From assembly GCF_031127835.1 (NCBI RefSeq), contig NZ_JARXHX010000003.1, forward strand, positions 124,001 to 188,000: 64,000 nucleotides of DNA, given 5' to 3'. The notes under the pieces were generated by a model that saw only the letters and a list, made by a program, of their open reading frames with translations, was not told where the DNA came from and did not search any database. The number at the start of each line of letters is the position of its first letter. The stretch's first letter is position 1. This document shows, piece after piece, positions 1-7,547 of this stretch. A program made the translations under genes and the position numbers. The stretch comes from Pelagicoccus sp. SDUM812002. Lineage in GTDB: Bacteria; Verrucomicrobiota; Verrucomicrobiia; Opitutales; Opitutaceae.

Positions 1-2353
1 TAGAAACCGGTTCGTGTCCAGCGAGCCGGTTTTCTTTTGCCAAGGCAAAGATGGCTCGCCACTGCCTCATCAAACTCGACCAGCCAAAAAACGGTCCATG
101 TTTCGGATCGTACATGTTAGTTGGCTCAGAAGTGATCCCGTTGAGCTCAATCACCTTTATGCCTTCACCTCGCTTGAGTGCATCTTCGCTCGGCACCCTG
201 AGATCGTAGCGCCCGAAATGGAAGCCCTCCACCCCGCGAGAAAAGCGATCCACTTCGGCGCTGAGCTCGGGTGTAATCAAGTCTGCTCCGTCGAGGAAAA
301 GAGCGCCGCGACAGTGAGTGCCGATGGAAGCTAGCATGAAATTCTCGCCATCGGCGGGCACCGTATCCAACTGTGACTCAAATTCCTCGAGGAAGAACCG
401 AGCCATGCAGACAGCCCTTTTGTCACGCAAGATCAGGGTCTCAAGGCTACTGACTCCGTCCCCAACTACCCAAGTCGTTCGCTTATCGGTAATCGAAGTT
501 ACCTGGCCCTGGTCCCGACCCGCGAAACGCTGATAGAAGACTCCGTATTCCGTCCCGCCTACATACTCTTGCGCGATTGTGTCCTCTTCTTGCGCCTCGA
601 AAAAAGCGATTGCGTCCGCTTCCGAGTAAGCGATCTCAACCCCCTGCCCTCGCTGCCCTACATCTGGCTTTAGCACGATAGGATACTCGATACCGAGTCG
701 ATCCATAAACTGCTTTAGCCGCCTAAGTTTAATCGCAAGGGGCTCTTCTAGCCGTATCGCCTCGAAACGGGCGATCGGCACACCCGATTTTTCAAGATGG
801 CTCAGTATTTGGATTTTGGATTCATATACGAGCCCACTCGCAGGCATACAAGGATTGACGGAAAAAGGTAGCGACAGCGAGCGGTAGCGAAGCGACAACC
901 AGACGATCTGAAAGCCGACCGGAGCATAAACGGCCCACACCGGCCAGAATTCCCAGCCAATCAAGCGTCTCCAAGAGCTATACAAAAGCCGTCTCCCCTT
1001 CCATGTGGCGAATTTAGAGAGGAAACGAACACCGACCGCAAAGCACACTATCAACGCGACGATACCCAGCCACCCTCCAGCTCCCATTGATTCGAATAAC
1101 TCCAAGAAGACCTCTCCCAGGAAGTAAGAGGCCAGCACAAGAATAGGAGTCCACAGAGCGGCAGCGAGCAATAAAGCCAAAGTAAACCGCATCCAACTTA
1201 CCTTTACTACCCCCGCCGCAAAATAGGTCGGCACTCTGCTTCCGGGGAAAAACCGCGTCAGCACGATGAGCGCAACTCCTCGCTTCTCGAACCAGTCCGA
1301 GCTTCGATTAAGAGACTTTGCCGATACAAGATGCCTCAGAACTGGCAACTCCAGAGCCGTGGCTCCAAACGCCCGTCCAATGAAATAGATCCCGAGGTCT
1401 CCAAAGAAGATACCGAGCAAGCAACCAATTATAGCCGGCATTAAATCAATACCTCCACCAGCCGCCAAAAGGCCACCTCCGATACAGGCGAAATCCTCGC
1501 TAGCAAAGGTCGAAACGGCTAACAGAAATCCGCCCCATACGGCACCGAGTTGCACGCCAGAAAAGTCCTCAAAACGCGCAGTTACTCCATCCGTCAGGCT
1601 TCCGTTCTCGGTTTGATGCGTATTGTCTCGGGTCTGTTCTAAGAGGGCCGATGGATCCTCATAGGATCCTATTGTCGCATCGGGTCGGATCGATTGGTAG
1701 GCTTCCAACGCACCCGACTGCTCAAAATGTCCACCCTCAGGGTGAAGGATCATCAATGGACCACTCGCGCGGTAGAAAAGCTCTGAAGCATTCGATTGGT
1801 CCGCATCAAAAGTTCGGCGCGCCGTTTGAAAATTATACGGCAGCAAATCGCTGTATCCAAAATGTGGTACGGCGGTTTCCAGAATCCAAAACCATGCGAG
1901 TTGAAAGGACTTCAGAGCTTTGTTTAAGCGGGTGTCTCCTAACAATTCAAAACGCGATGACACTGAGGGACTTACCAGGACCAGAGATGACGAGCGTGTT
2001 TCCAGCTCATCTGCTAGTTCCAGAGCATCAATCGATCCATATCCTATTCCCACTAAATGCACATCTATCGACCCGCTTCGATCAATTGCGGTCGCCAACT
2101 CTCTCACCGATACAGCCCCCGACTCTGCTTGCCAAACCGCAGTGTTTTCGCGAGCAGCAAGACCTCGCATTAACGATCCGAGTTCAGGATTCAAGCCTCC
2201 TACTCTGCCAAAGAGAACGTAGAGAGACCTTCCGTCCGTCTCCGAGCCGCTAAAGAAAGGTTGGGTATCGGGTGTTTCATGATATCCCATCCAAAAATGG
2301 GAAATGAAGAGAGCCACTCCGTAAGCAGCAAATAACTTGAACTTCAATCCCAT
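1..2353 (-). CDS. Alpha/beta-hydrolase-like / DedA (VTT) / ATP-grasp fusion protein, 3' end beyond window
   Basis: The minus frame is open from the ATG at 2353 to the left edge (784 codons, no stop), so the C-terminus is missing. Residues 1-20 form a signal anchor. Residues about 40-235 resemble an alpha/beta hydrolase with a lysophospholipase-like layout, but the nucleophile elbow reads G-I-G-Y-G-S (102-107), so the usual Ser is Gly104. Residues about 270-450 are a DedA/SNARE-associated membrane domain with the family motif R-F-F-P-G-S-R (Arg367, Arg373) and several hydrophobic helices. From about residue 490 a soluble ATP-grasp fold begins: nucleotide-binding lysine in V-L-K-P (Lys562), the glycine loop G-Q-R-G-Q-G-V, and an acidic metal-binding end with V-I-E-L-N-G. 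DedA proteins are lipid scramblases/transporters and ATP-grasp enzymes ligate carboxylates to amines; one chain carrying both suggests membrane-coupled lipid or envelope modification, which is inference. The start overlaps the upstream NRDE gene by 10 bp, implying translational coupling. Confidence 0.8.
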   Translation of the reverse strand, partial: MGLKFKLFAAYGVALFISHFWMGYHETPDTQPFFSGSETDGRSLYVLFGRVGGLNPELGSLMRGLAARENTAVWQAESGAVSVRELATAIDRSGSIDVHLVGIGYGSIDALELADELETRSSSLVLVSPSVSSRFELLGDTRLNKALKSFQLAWFWILETAVPHFGYSDLLPYNFQTARRTFDADQSNASELFYRASGPLMILHPEGGHFEQSGALEAYQSIRPDATIGSYEDPSALLEQTRDNTHQTENGSLTDGVTARFEDFSGVQLGAVWGGFLLAVSTFASEDFACIGGGLLAAGGGIDLMPAIIGCLLGIFFGDLGIYFIGRAFGATALELPVLRHLVSAKSLNRSSDWFEKRGVALIVLTRFFPGSRVPTYFAAGVVKVSWMRFTLALLLAAALWTPILVLASYFLGEVFLELFESMGAGGWLGIVALIVCFAVGVRFLSKFATWKGRRLLYSSWRRLIGWEFWPVWAVYAPVGFQIVWLSLRYRSLSLPFSVNPCMPASGLVYESKIQILSHLEKSGVPIARFEAIRLEEPLAIKLRRLKQFMDRLGIEYPIVLKPDVGQRGQGVEIAYSEADAIAFFEAQEEDTIAQEYVGGTEYGVFYQRFAGRDQGQVTSITDKRTTWVVGDGVSSLETLILRDKRAVCMARFFLEEFESQLDTVPADGENFMLASIGTHCRGALFLDGADLITPELSAEVDRFSRGVEGFHFGRYDLRVPSEDALKRGEGIKVIELNGITSEPTNMYDPKHGPFFGWSSLMRQWRAIFALAKENRLAGHEPVS

Positions 2354-3108
2354 CGTTCTCTATCGAAAGCTTCCACTCCTTCATTTCGCGGAAGGCTAAC
2401 GGTCACTTTACCTCGGAGACTACGATCTTCCCCTTTCACCGCCTGATAATGGTAACTCACATGCTCGTCGTCTACTGTGATGTGAGATACGCTACGCGTT
2501 CTTGAATCGCGTCTCAGCATCATGGGATTGAAGGCCGCGTCTGAATGTGGGGTGCCAATATGAAGCCGCTTCATGTCCTCCGGGCCCAAAGCGCTTTTTC
2601 CACCAAGCAAGTCCTTGTATCTCAATTCTCGATACTTCTGGATTTCATCCGTTCGATACGAAGAGGTGGTTACGAAACCACTCTCGGGTGGCGACGCGCG
2701 AAATGCCTTTCCGCTCCATGAGTAAAAGTCGATGCCTTCCGCGTCTGCTATCGCGACCAAGAAAGGCCTATAGCAGCCAAAGCTCTCCTCTTCTAACTTT
2801 GCCCTCGCCTTCGAGCGTGATGAGCAGGAGGCCAAGGTGATTGGTAGATTCCCACGACTTCTCGGATTTATGGGTACCTCCGCAAGCTGGGCTTCCGACC
2901 CATAGTTGTTGAGCAAGAAAACGCAGAGCCCGTACTCGTTGATAGCCAACCAAGTGCCACCTCCATCCGGGTCGATGGCTGCGATTAGCCTTGTTCCATC
3001 CAAGTCCATCACAACCGGGGGAACCGCTTCGCTACGCGACTTGCGCTCATCGCGATTAAAATAAAGCGATAGGTTTCCTCCACCCACGCTCCACGTCGCC
3101 GTGCACAT
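2344..3108 (-). CDS. NRDE family (TANGO2-like) protein
   Basis: 254 residues. It begins M-C-T-A-T-W and carries the name-giving N-R-D-E motif around residue 19, followed by R-K-S-R-S-E, then G-G-T-W-L-A-I-N, all hallmarks of the NRDE/TANGO2 family. Cys2 is in the position of the proposed N-terminal nucleophile. The family is cytosolic; animal and bacterial members have been linked to haem handling and lipid homeostasis, but the chemical activity is not settled. It has no signal peptide or membrane segment. The gene is the middle of an operon: its ATG overlaps the stop of the DinB-like gene (TGATG) and its own 3' end overlaps the DedA/ATP-grasp fusion by 10 bp. The tight coupling argues for a shared process. 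Family call is firm, function unknown. Confidence 0.85.
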   Translation of the reverse strand: MCTATWSVGGGNLSLYFNRDERKSRSEAVPPVVMDLDGTRLIAAIDPDGGGTWLAINEYGLCVFLLNNYGSEAQLAEVPINPRSRGNLPITLASCSSRSKARAKLEEESFGCYRPFLVAIADAEGIDFYSWSGKAFRASPPESGFVTTSSYRTDEIQKYRELRYKDLLGGKSALGPEDMKRLHIGTPHSDAAFNPMMLRRDSRTRSVSHITVDDEHVSYHYQAVKGEDRSLRGKVTVSLPRNEGVEAFDRERWD

Positions 3109-3614
3109 CAGCGCTGGATCGAATTCAGAAACTTTAGCGTAGACGGAGCCACGCCAAAACCTTCCTCCGGGTAAATACCTTGCATGCGACTCGCGATAGC
3201 AACCAAGGCAAAGTGGTGCACCGTATGGCTCACCAGAAACTGCAACTCGCGACCGAAACTGGAGACGGAGTGCAAGTCGTCACCTTTCGTCGAAGCACAA
3301 ACCTTAACTTGTACCGACCTCCCTACGTCGACTTCCGCCGCTTCCATTCTCCGTGAAAGCTCGGAGAGAGACTCCAGGGCGACCGATAGCATCTTCTCTT
3401 CCGATGTGTCGCGTTCGCGATTATCGTAATCGATCAGACCAACGGCGATCCCTTCCAAAAAAGAACGGTAGTGATCAAGCACATGGCGGAAATGAGCCCC
3501 GATCCCCGACCCATAGCTCGCCGGATCGGTGGCGTTGAAGGTTCGTTCGTCGTGGCGAGAAAGCAGCTGGATTCCTTGGTGCAGCAGTTCGCAGTTGGCA
3601 CGGAGCAGGTTCAT
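3108..3614 (-). CDS. DinB-like four-helix metalloprotein
   Basis: 168 residues, a normal length for the DinB/YfiT-like superfamily. An N-terminal helix is followed by H-F-R-H-V-L-D-H-Y-R-S-F (about residues 41-52), where the first conserved metal-binding His sits, and a C-terminal H-T-V-H-H-F-A (about 130-136) provides the remaining His ligands. Bacterial DinB-like proteins bind divalent metal; many are thiol-dependent S-transferases (bacillithiol or mycothiol dependent), but no thiol-specific residues can be read here. It is the first gene of the three-gene minus-strand operon and shares one base with the NRDE start. There is about 250 bp of non-coding DNA upstream (3615-3862) that should hold the operon promoter. 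Fold assignment good, substrate unknown. Confidence 0.8.
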   Translation of the reverse strand: MNLLRANCELLHQGIQLLSRHDERTFNATDPASYGSGIGAHFRHVLDHYRSFLEGIAVGLIDYDNRERDTSEEKMLSVALESLSELSRRMEAAEVDVGRSVQVKVCASTKGDDLHSVSSFGRELQFLVSHTVHHFALVAIASRMQGIYPEEGFGVAPSTLKFLNSIQR

Positions 3615-3958
3615 TAGGAAGGGATTTGTAAGAGTCGTTCTAGTGCGCGCTTATTCCGAGTAAACCCAGTTTTTAGAAAATTTACACACCCAAAATCTAC
3701 ACCTCGGCGAACAGGGCGGTCCCTCATCTCCTAAAAAGTCGATGCCGTTCGTCCCCTGCTCGGCACTTCGAGCTAGCCGGGTGAGCAGACGCGATACGAT
3801 TAACTGCAAAGCTGTCGTCTCCGAACAGCTTAAAAGGCTTTGACCTATGGGCAGTTAGAGATTTGCTCATTCAAAGTGCATTCCGCGAAGGCGAGGCACC
3901 ACCAAAACAAAGGCGAGCTCCCAATAATCCACCTGCTTCCTATAACGTGCACGGAATA

Positions 3959-6016
3959 ATGCGACCCGAGTCCCACCCCGATCTACCCCGCACTCAGAGA
4001 GTCGAACTAATCGCTTTTCCTGATGCAGAAGGTGACAGGCTTAGACGCGAAATAGCAGTTGCGCACGGTTGCGACTGCCTACGGTTCAGGGAAATGAACT
4101 TGGCTCCCGATATTCTTTTGGGTGACTCTCTCGTGCGCTGCACATGGCTGCCGAGTGACCTCCCTGCTTCAGGCACCGAGTTCGAGGGATCGCACATCGC
4201 CTTCGGAGTTGACCTCAGCGGACCTCGCCAAGCTGAGATTGTCAGTGCTGGCTACACGGCATCCATCGACTTGCGTCTCACAAGTATCGAAGATGCCGCG
4301 AAGATCGTAGTCGCCTACTCTCAGCACTCACTGAGTCGAGCTCTCGACGATCGGACTTTCAGACGTGCTCGAACCTTTGCCACGCCACCTACCTTGCTAA
4401 CGGTCGAAGATAGCGACTCCGGCACCGAGTTTCTCGCCTCCACTGTCGAAATGCTTGAAATCGGGGTCTACGTGATCGATCTCCGAAACAATTCTCGGGT
4501 TACCGTTTGGAATCACGAGATGGAACGCCTATTCATGCGAAGTAAGAACGAGGTCATCGGCGAACAAATCGATGAGCTTTTTGACGACTCTCTCGTGCGC
4601 GAGGTTTTCAGCGACATGCCAAACACATTCAGTCGCAATCGCGCCATCTTTCCCAGCAAAGGCTCCTCTCGAAGCAACTTTATCGCCGACATATCCAAAA
4701 CCCAACTACTCGACGAAGACGGACAACCCGCGGCAGTGGTCGGCATTATCCAGGATGTCACAAACAGGATTCATTCAGAAAACAGGCTCATTGCCGCCTT
4801 CAACGAACTCGAAACCTCCAAGGAGCAACTCGAGCAGAGTAATCTCGAGATACGAAAAGGGATCGAAAAAGCCAATAAACTCGCTGTCGTCGCGCAATCC
4901 TCCAACAAGGCGAAATCCTACTTTCTATCGAACATATCGCATGAGCTCCGCACCCCGCTGAACTCCATAGTCAGCCTTACCCATGCCCTGATCGAAGGAA
5001 CTTTCGGCGACCTAAACTCCAAGCAGCATGAGCATCTCGAAATCGTCGCGGATTCCAGCAAGCACCTGCAGTCGCTCATCAACGACATTTTGGACCTTTC
5101 AAAAATTGAGCTCGGCAAACTAAACCTCAAATTCGCCGAAACCAGCATCGAGGAAGTCGCTCGATCATCCATTCGAATGATCGAGCAGGAGGCCTCCCTC
5201 AAGAACGTGGAGTGCATCCTTGAGATAAATACCGAAAACCAAAACCTAGAGGTCGATGCGAAACGGCTACGCCAGATACTGCTAAATTTGCTCGTGAACG
5301 CGGTCAAATTCACCAAGCCCAGTTCCAACGTAATCATGCGTATCCAAGAAGATCGCGATCTGCAGGCTATCGAATTTCACATCATCGACAATGGCATCGG
5401 TATCAAGAAAGACGACTTTGCCAAAATATTCTCCCCATTTACCCAACTCGACGATTCCCTATCCCGCCAATACGAAGGGACTGGACTGGGGCTCGCCATA
5501 GCATCCAAGTTCGTAGAGCTTCACGGAGGATGTCTTAAGGTGCAGTCCAAGCCTAATTTAGGTTCTACCTTCACCGCCACCCTGCCGCTTAAGCAACCAA
5601 AAGAAACCGGCGACCGCAGCCTTCGACAGACGCTATCCGAGATCGCGACCGAACTAAAACCGAAATCCGACCTTCTGCTCATCGTTGACGAATACGAGCT
5701 CTCGGCACTGCGGATTGAACAGCAGGTCAGGCAATTGACTGCTCTCTCGCCCGTAGTTACCTTACCGAACGAAATCTCCGCATACCACGACCAAATCGCG
5801 CCTCATGCCATACTGGTCGATCTCAATATTATATCCTCCCACGGGAGCGATTGGATTGCCAACGCCCAAAAACTACCAGCTTGGCAAAAAACAAAATGGA
5901 TAGCCATCGGATCGCTCGACTTGCCTGACAATCGGAAAGCAGCTAGTAAGCGCGGATTCGACACCTTCGTCTGTAAGCCCATTGCTAACAGCCTTCTATC
6001 CCAGCTTCTCAAGTAA
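3959..6016 (+). CDS. Soluble PAS hybrid histidine kinase with C-terminal receiver
   Basis: Numbered from the ATG at 3959 (685 aa). A TTG at 3863 would add 32 low-complexity residues and neither start has a clear ribosome site. Residues about 10-145 look like a degenerate receiver-type domain (ending G-Y-T-A-S-I-D-L-R-L). A PAS domain follows (about 155-270), then a coiled coil, a HisKA domain with phospho-acceptor His328 in S-H-E-L-R-T-P-L-N, and an HATPase_c domain with N-box N-L-L-V-N-A, D-N-G-I-G and G-T-G-L-G-L-A. The last 100 residues form a receiver (V-D-E-Y-E acidic pair, I-L-V-D-L phospho-Asp, C-K-P lysine). No membrane helix is visible, so it senses a cytoplasmic signal or a partner. 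The next gene starts 14 bp downstream and encodes a second hybrid kinase. Confidence 0.85.
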   Translation: MRPESHPDLPRTQRVELIAFPDAEGDRLRREIAVAHGCDCLRFREMNLAPDILLGDSLVRCTWLPSDLPASGTEFEGSHIAFGVDLSGPRQAEIVSAGYTASIDLRLTSIEDAAKIVVAYSQHSLSRALDDRTFRRARTFATPPTLLTVEDSDSGTEFLASTVEMLEIGVYVIDLRNNSRVTVWNHEMERLFMRSKNEVIGEQIDELFDDSLVREVFSDMPNTFSRNRAIFPSKGSSRSNFIADISKTQLLDEDGQPAAVVGIIQDVTNRIHSENRLIAAFNELETSKEQLEQSNLEIRKGIEKANKLAVVAQSSNKAKSYFLSNISHELRTPLNSIVSLTHALIEGTFGDLNSKQHEHLEIVADSSKHLQSLINDILDLSKIELGKLNLKFAETSIEEVARSSIRMIEQEASLKNVECILEINTENQNLEVDAKRLRQILLNLLVNAVKFTKPSSNVIMRIQEDRDLQAIEFHIIDNGIGIKKDDFAKIFSPFTQLDDSLSRQYEGTGLGLAIASKFVELHGGCLKVQSKPNLGSTFTATLPLKQPKETGDRSLRQTLSEIATELKPKSDLLLIVDEYELSALRIEQQVRQLTALSPVVTLPNEISAYHDQIAPHAILVDLNIISSHGSDWIANAQKLPAWQKTKWIAIGSLDLPDNRKAASKRGFDTFVCKPIANSLLSQLLK

Positions 6017-6030
6017 CCTCAACTTAAGCG

Positions 6031-7512
6031 ATGCCTCAAAGCCCCATTTCCACGCTTCTCGTAGTCGATGACAATCTTGGAGCTAGGCGCTCCATAGAAG
6101 CCCTGCTAACTCAAGAAAACTATCGATTTCTCCTCGCGGACAGCGGTGCAGCTGCCCTCAAGTTCTTAGAGGAACTAACACCAGACGTTATCCTGCTCGA
6201 CGTCATGATGCCCGGCATGAACGGCTTCGAAGTCTGCCAAAAAATCCGGTCAATCCCTCGCGTATCCGAGGTTCCCATCATCATGATAACCGCTTTGGAC
6301 GACGAGGAGTCAATGATCCAAGGGATAGACGCAGGCGCGGATGACTTCCTTTCCAAACCGATCAGCAAGATAGAACTCCGCTCCCGCATTAGCAGTATCC
6401 TACGACTCAATCGTTTCAGGAAGCTCTGCGACGAGCGACAGAAATTCGAGCTCGTCGTCGCGCAATCACATCGAGGTTACGTCGTCATCGATGAGAATAG
6501 ACGTATCATTTCTTCAAATACAGCTGCAAAGAATATGCTGCAGTTGATTCACGTCCCAGAAGGTACTCTTCCTCATTTTTTCGATACAGCGCGAAAAAAC
6601 TTCACCATCCAACCCCACCACATCGAGCAAGAACTCGACGAAGGTCGGAATCCCACCACCATAGAACCGTTCATTCTAGTGCGGTCCGCCCAAATCGATC
6701 AAGCAGCCCGCTGGTTGCGGGTAACGTTCCAAGACCTAGGAGACAGCCATCGCAACCAGCTCTTCCTCAGACTCGAGGACATATCCGATCGAATTCTATC
6801 ATTCCAAGAGAAGCACACCTTCTCCCGCATGATAACCCACAAATTACTCACTCCGCTAAATGCGATAAAAGCGGCCCACCAGCTACTCGACACAGCAGAG
6901 ACGAACCCTGATAGACTGGCTCAAATCCATACCATCCAGAAGAAGGGAATAGACCGACTCGAGTACGACATCCACTCCATACTCAGTTTCCTCGAAGCAG
7001 AGCGGACTCCCAATAACAAACTAAGCGTAAGCGACGCAGTCATCCACGTCCAAAGTCTCGCAGAAACATCTCCCTTTGGATTCACGGTCGAATGCGAAGA
7101 CGAATTCGCCTCCAACGACTCCATCCAAATTTCTGGCCATGGATTTGACGCCTGCCTCCGAGAAATAGTAGAAAACGCCATCAAGTTCCACCGCGGGGAA
7201 GATGTATCCATAAACTGCTACTTTCGAAAATCGAATACTCCGGATGAGGTCCTCATCATTTTCCACAACAATTCTTATCCACTCAGCAACGACGAAATCG
7301 AAAATGCATGGAAGCCATATTGGCAGGCCGACCGTTATGTCACAGGCGAGATCTCTGGCATGGGTCTAGGCCTCTCGCTCATAGCAGCAAATGTTTGGAC
7401 AGCAGGAGGCACCTGCAAAATCGAGAACTGCCCCAAAGGTCTAGGTGTTGCGCTTACCCTTTCCTTTCCCGTCCACGACCTACATCCGTCACCCTCAATG
7501 GAAGAGTCTTAA
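6031..7512 (+). CDS. Receiver-PAS-histidine kinase hybrid, partner of the upstream kinase
   Basis: 493 residues. The N-terminal receiver is canonical: acidic V-D-D-N, phospho-acceptor Asp57 in L-L-D-V-M-M-P-G-M-N-G, the M-I-T-A-L switch Thr, and the S-K-P lysine. A PAS-like stretch (about 140-255) leads to a diverged dimerisation box T-H-K-L-L-T-P-L-N-A-I with His270. The ATPase domain keeps the N-box (E-I-V-E-N-A-I-K-F) and G-M-G-L-G-L-S-L, but the usual D-x-G-x-G is replaced by F-H-N-N-S, so ATP binding may be altered. It has no membrane segment and no DNA-binding output. It is co-transcribed with the preceding kinase (14 bp gap), suggesting a phosphorelay in which the first kinase phosphorylates Asp57. 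The glycosidase gene begins 35 bp downstream. Confidence 0.83.
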   Translation: MPQSPISTLLVVDDNLGARRSIEALLTQENYRFLLADSGAAALKFLEELTPDVILLDVMMPGMNGFEVCQKIRSIPRVSEVPIIMITALDDEESMIQGIDAGADDFLSKPISKIELRSRISSILRLNRFRKLCDERQKFELVVAQSHRGYVVIDENRRIISSNTAAKNMLQLIHVPEGTLPHFFDTARKNFTIQPHHIEQELDEGRNPTTIEPFILVRSAQIDQAARWLRVTFQDLGDSHRNQLFLRLEDISDRILSFQEKHTFSRMITHKLLTPLNAIKAAHQLLDTAETNPDRLAQIHTIQKKGIDRLEYDIHSILSFLEAERTPNNKLSVSDAVIHVQSLAETSPFGFTVECEDEFASNDSIQISGHGFDACLREIVENAIKFHRGEDVSINCYFRKSNTPDEVLIIFHNNSYPLSNDEIENAWKPYWQADRYVTGEISGMGLGLSLIAANVWTAGGTCKIENCPKGLGVALTLSFPVHDLHPSPSMEES

Positions 7513-7547
7513 TAGTGAGTCCAAACGCGTAACGATTACCCCAGAGC

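Noticed and set aside
3863-3958. TTG-initiated 32-residue extension of the first histidine kinase
   Set aside because: Low-complexity residues without fold and no clear ribosome site; the ATG at 3959 was preferred.
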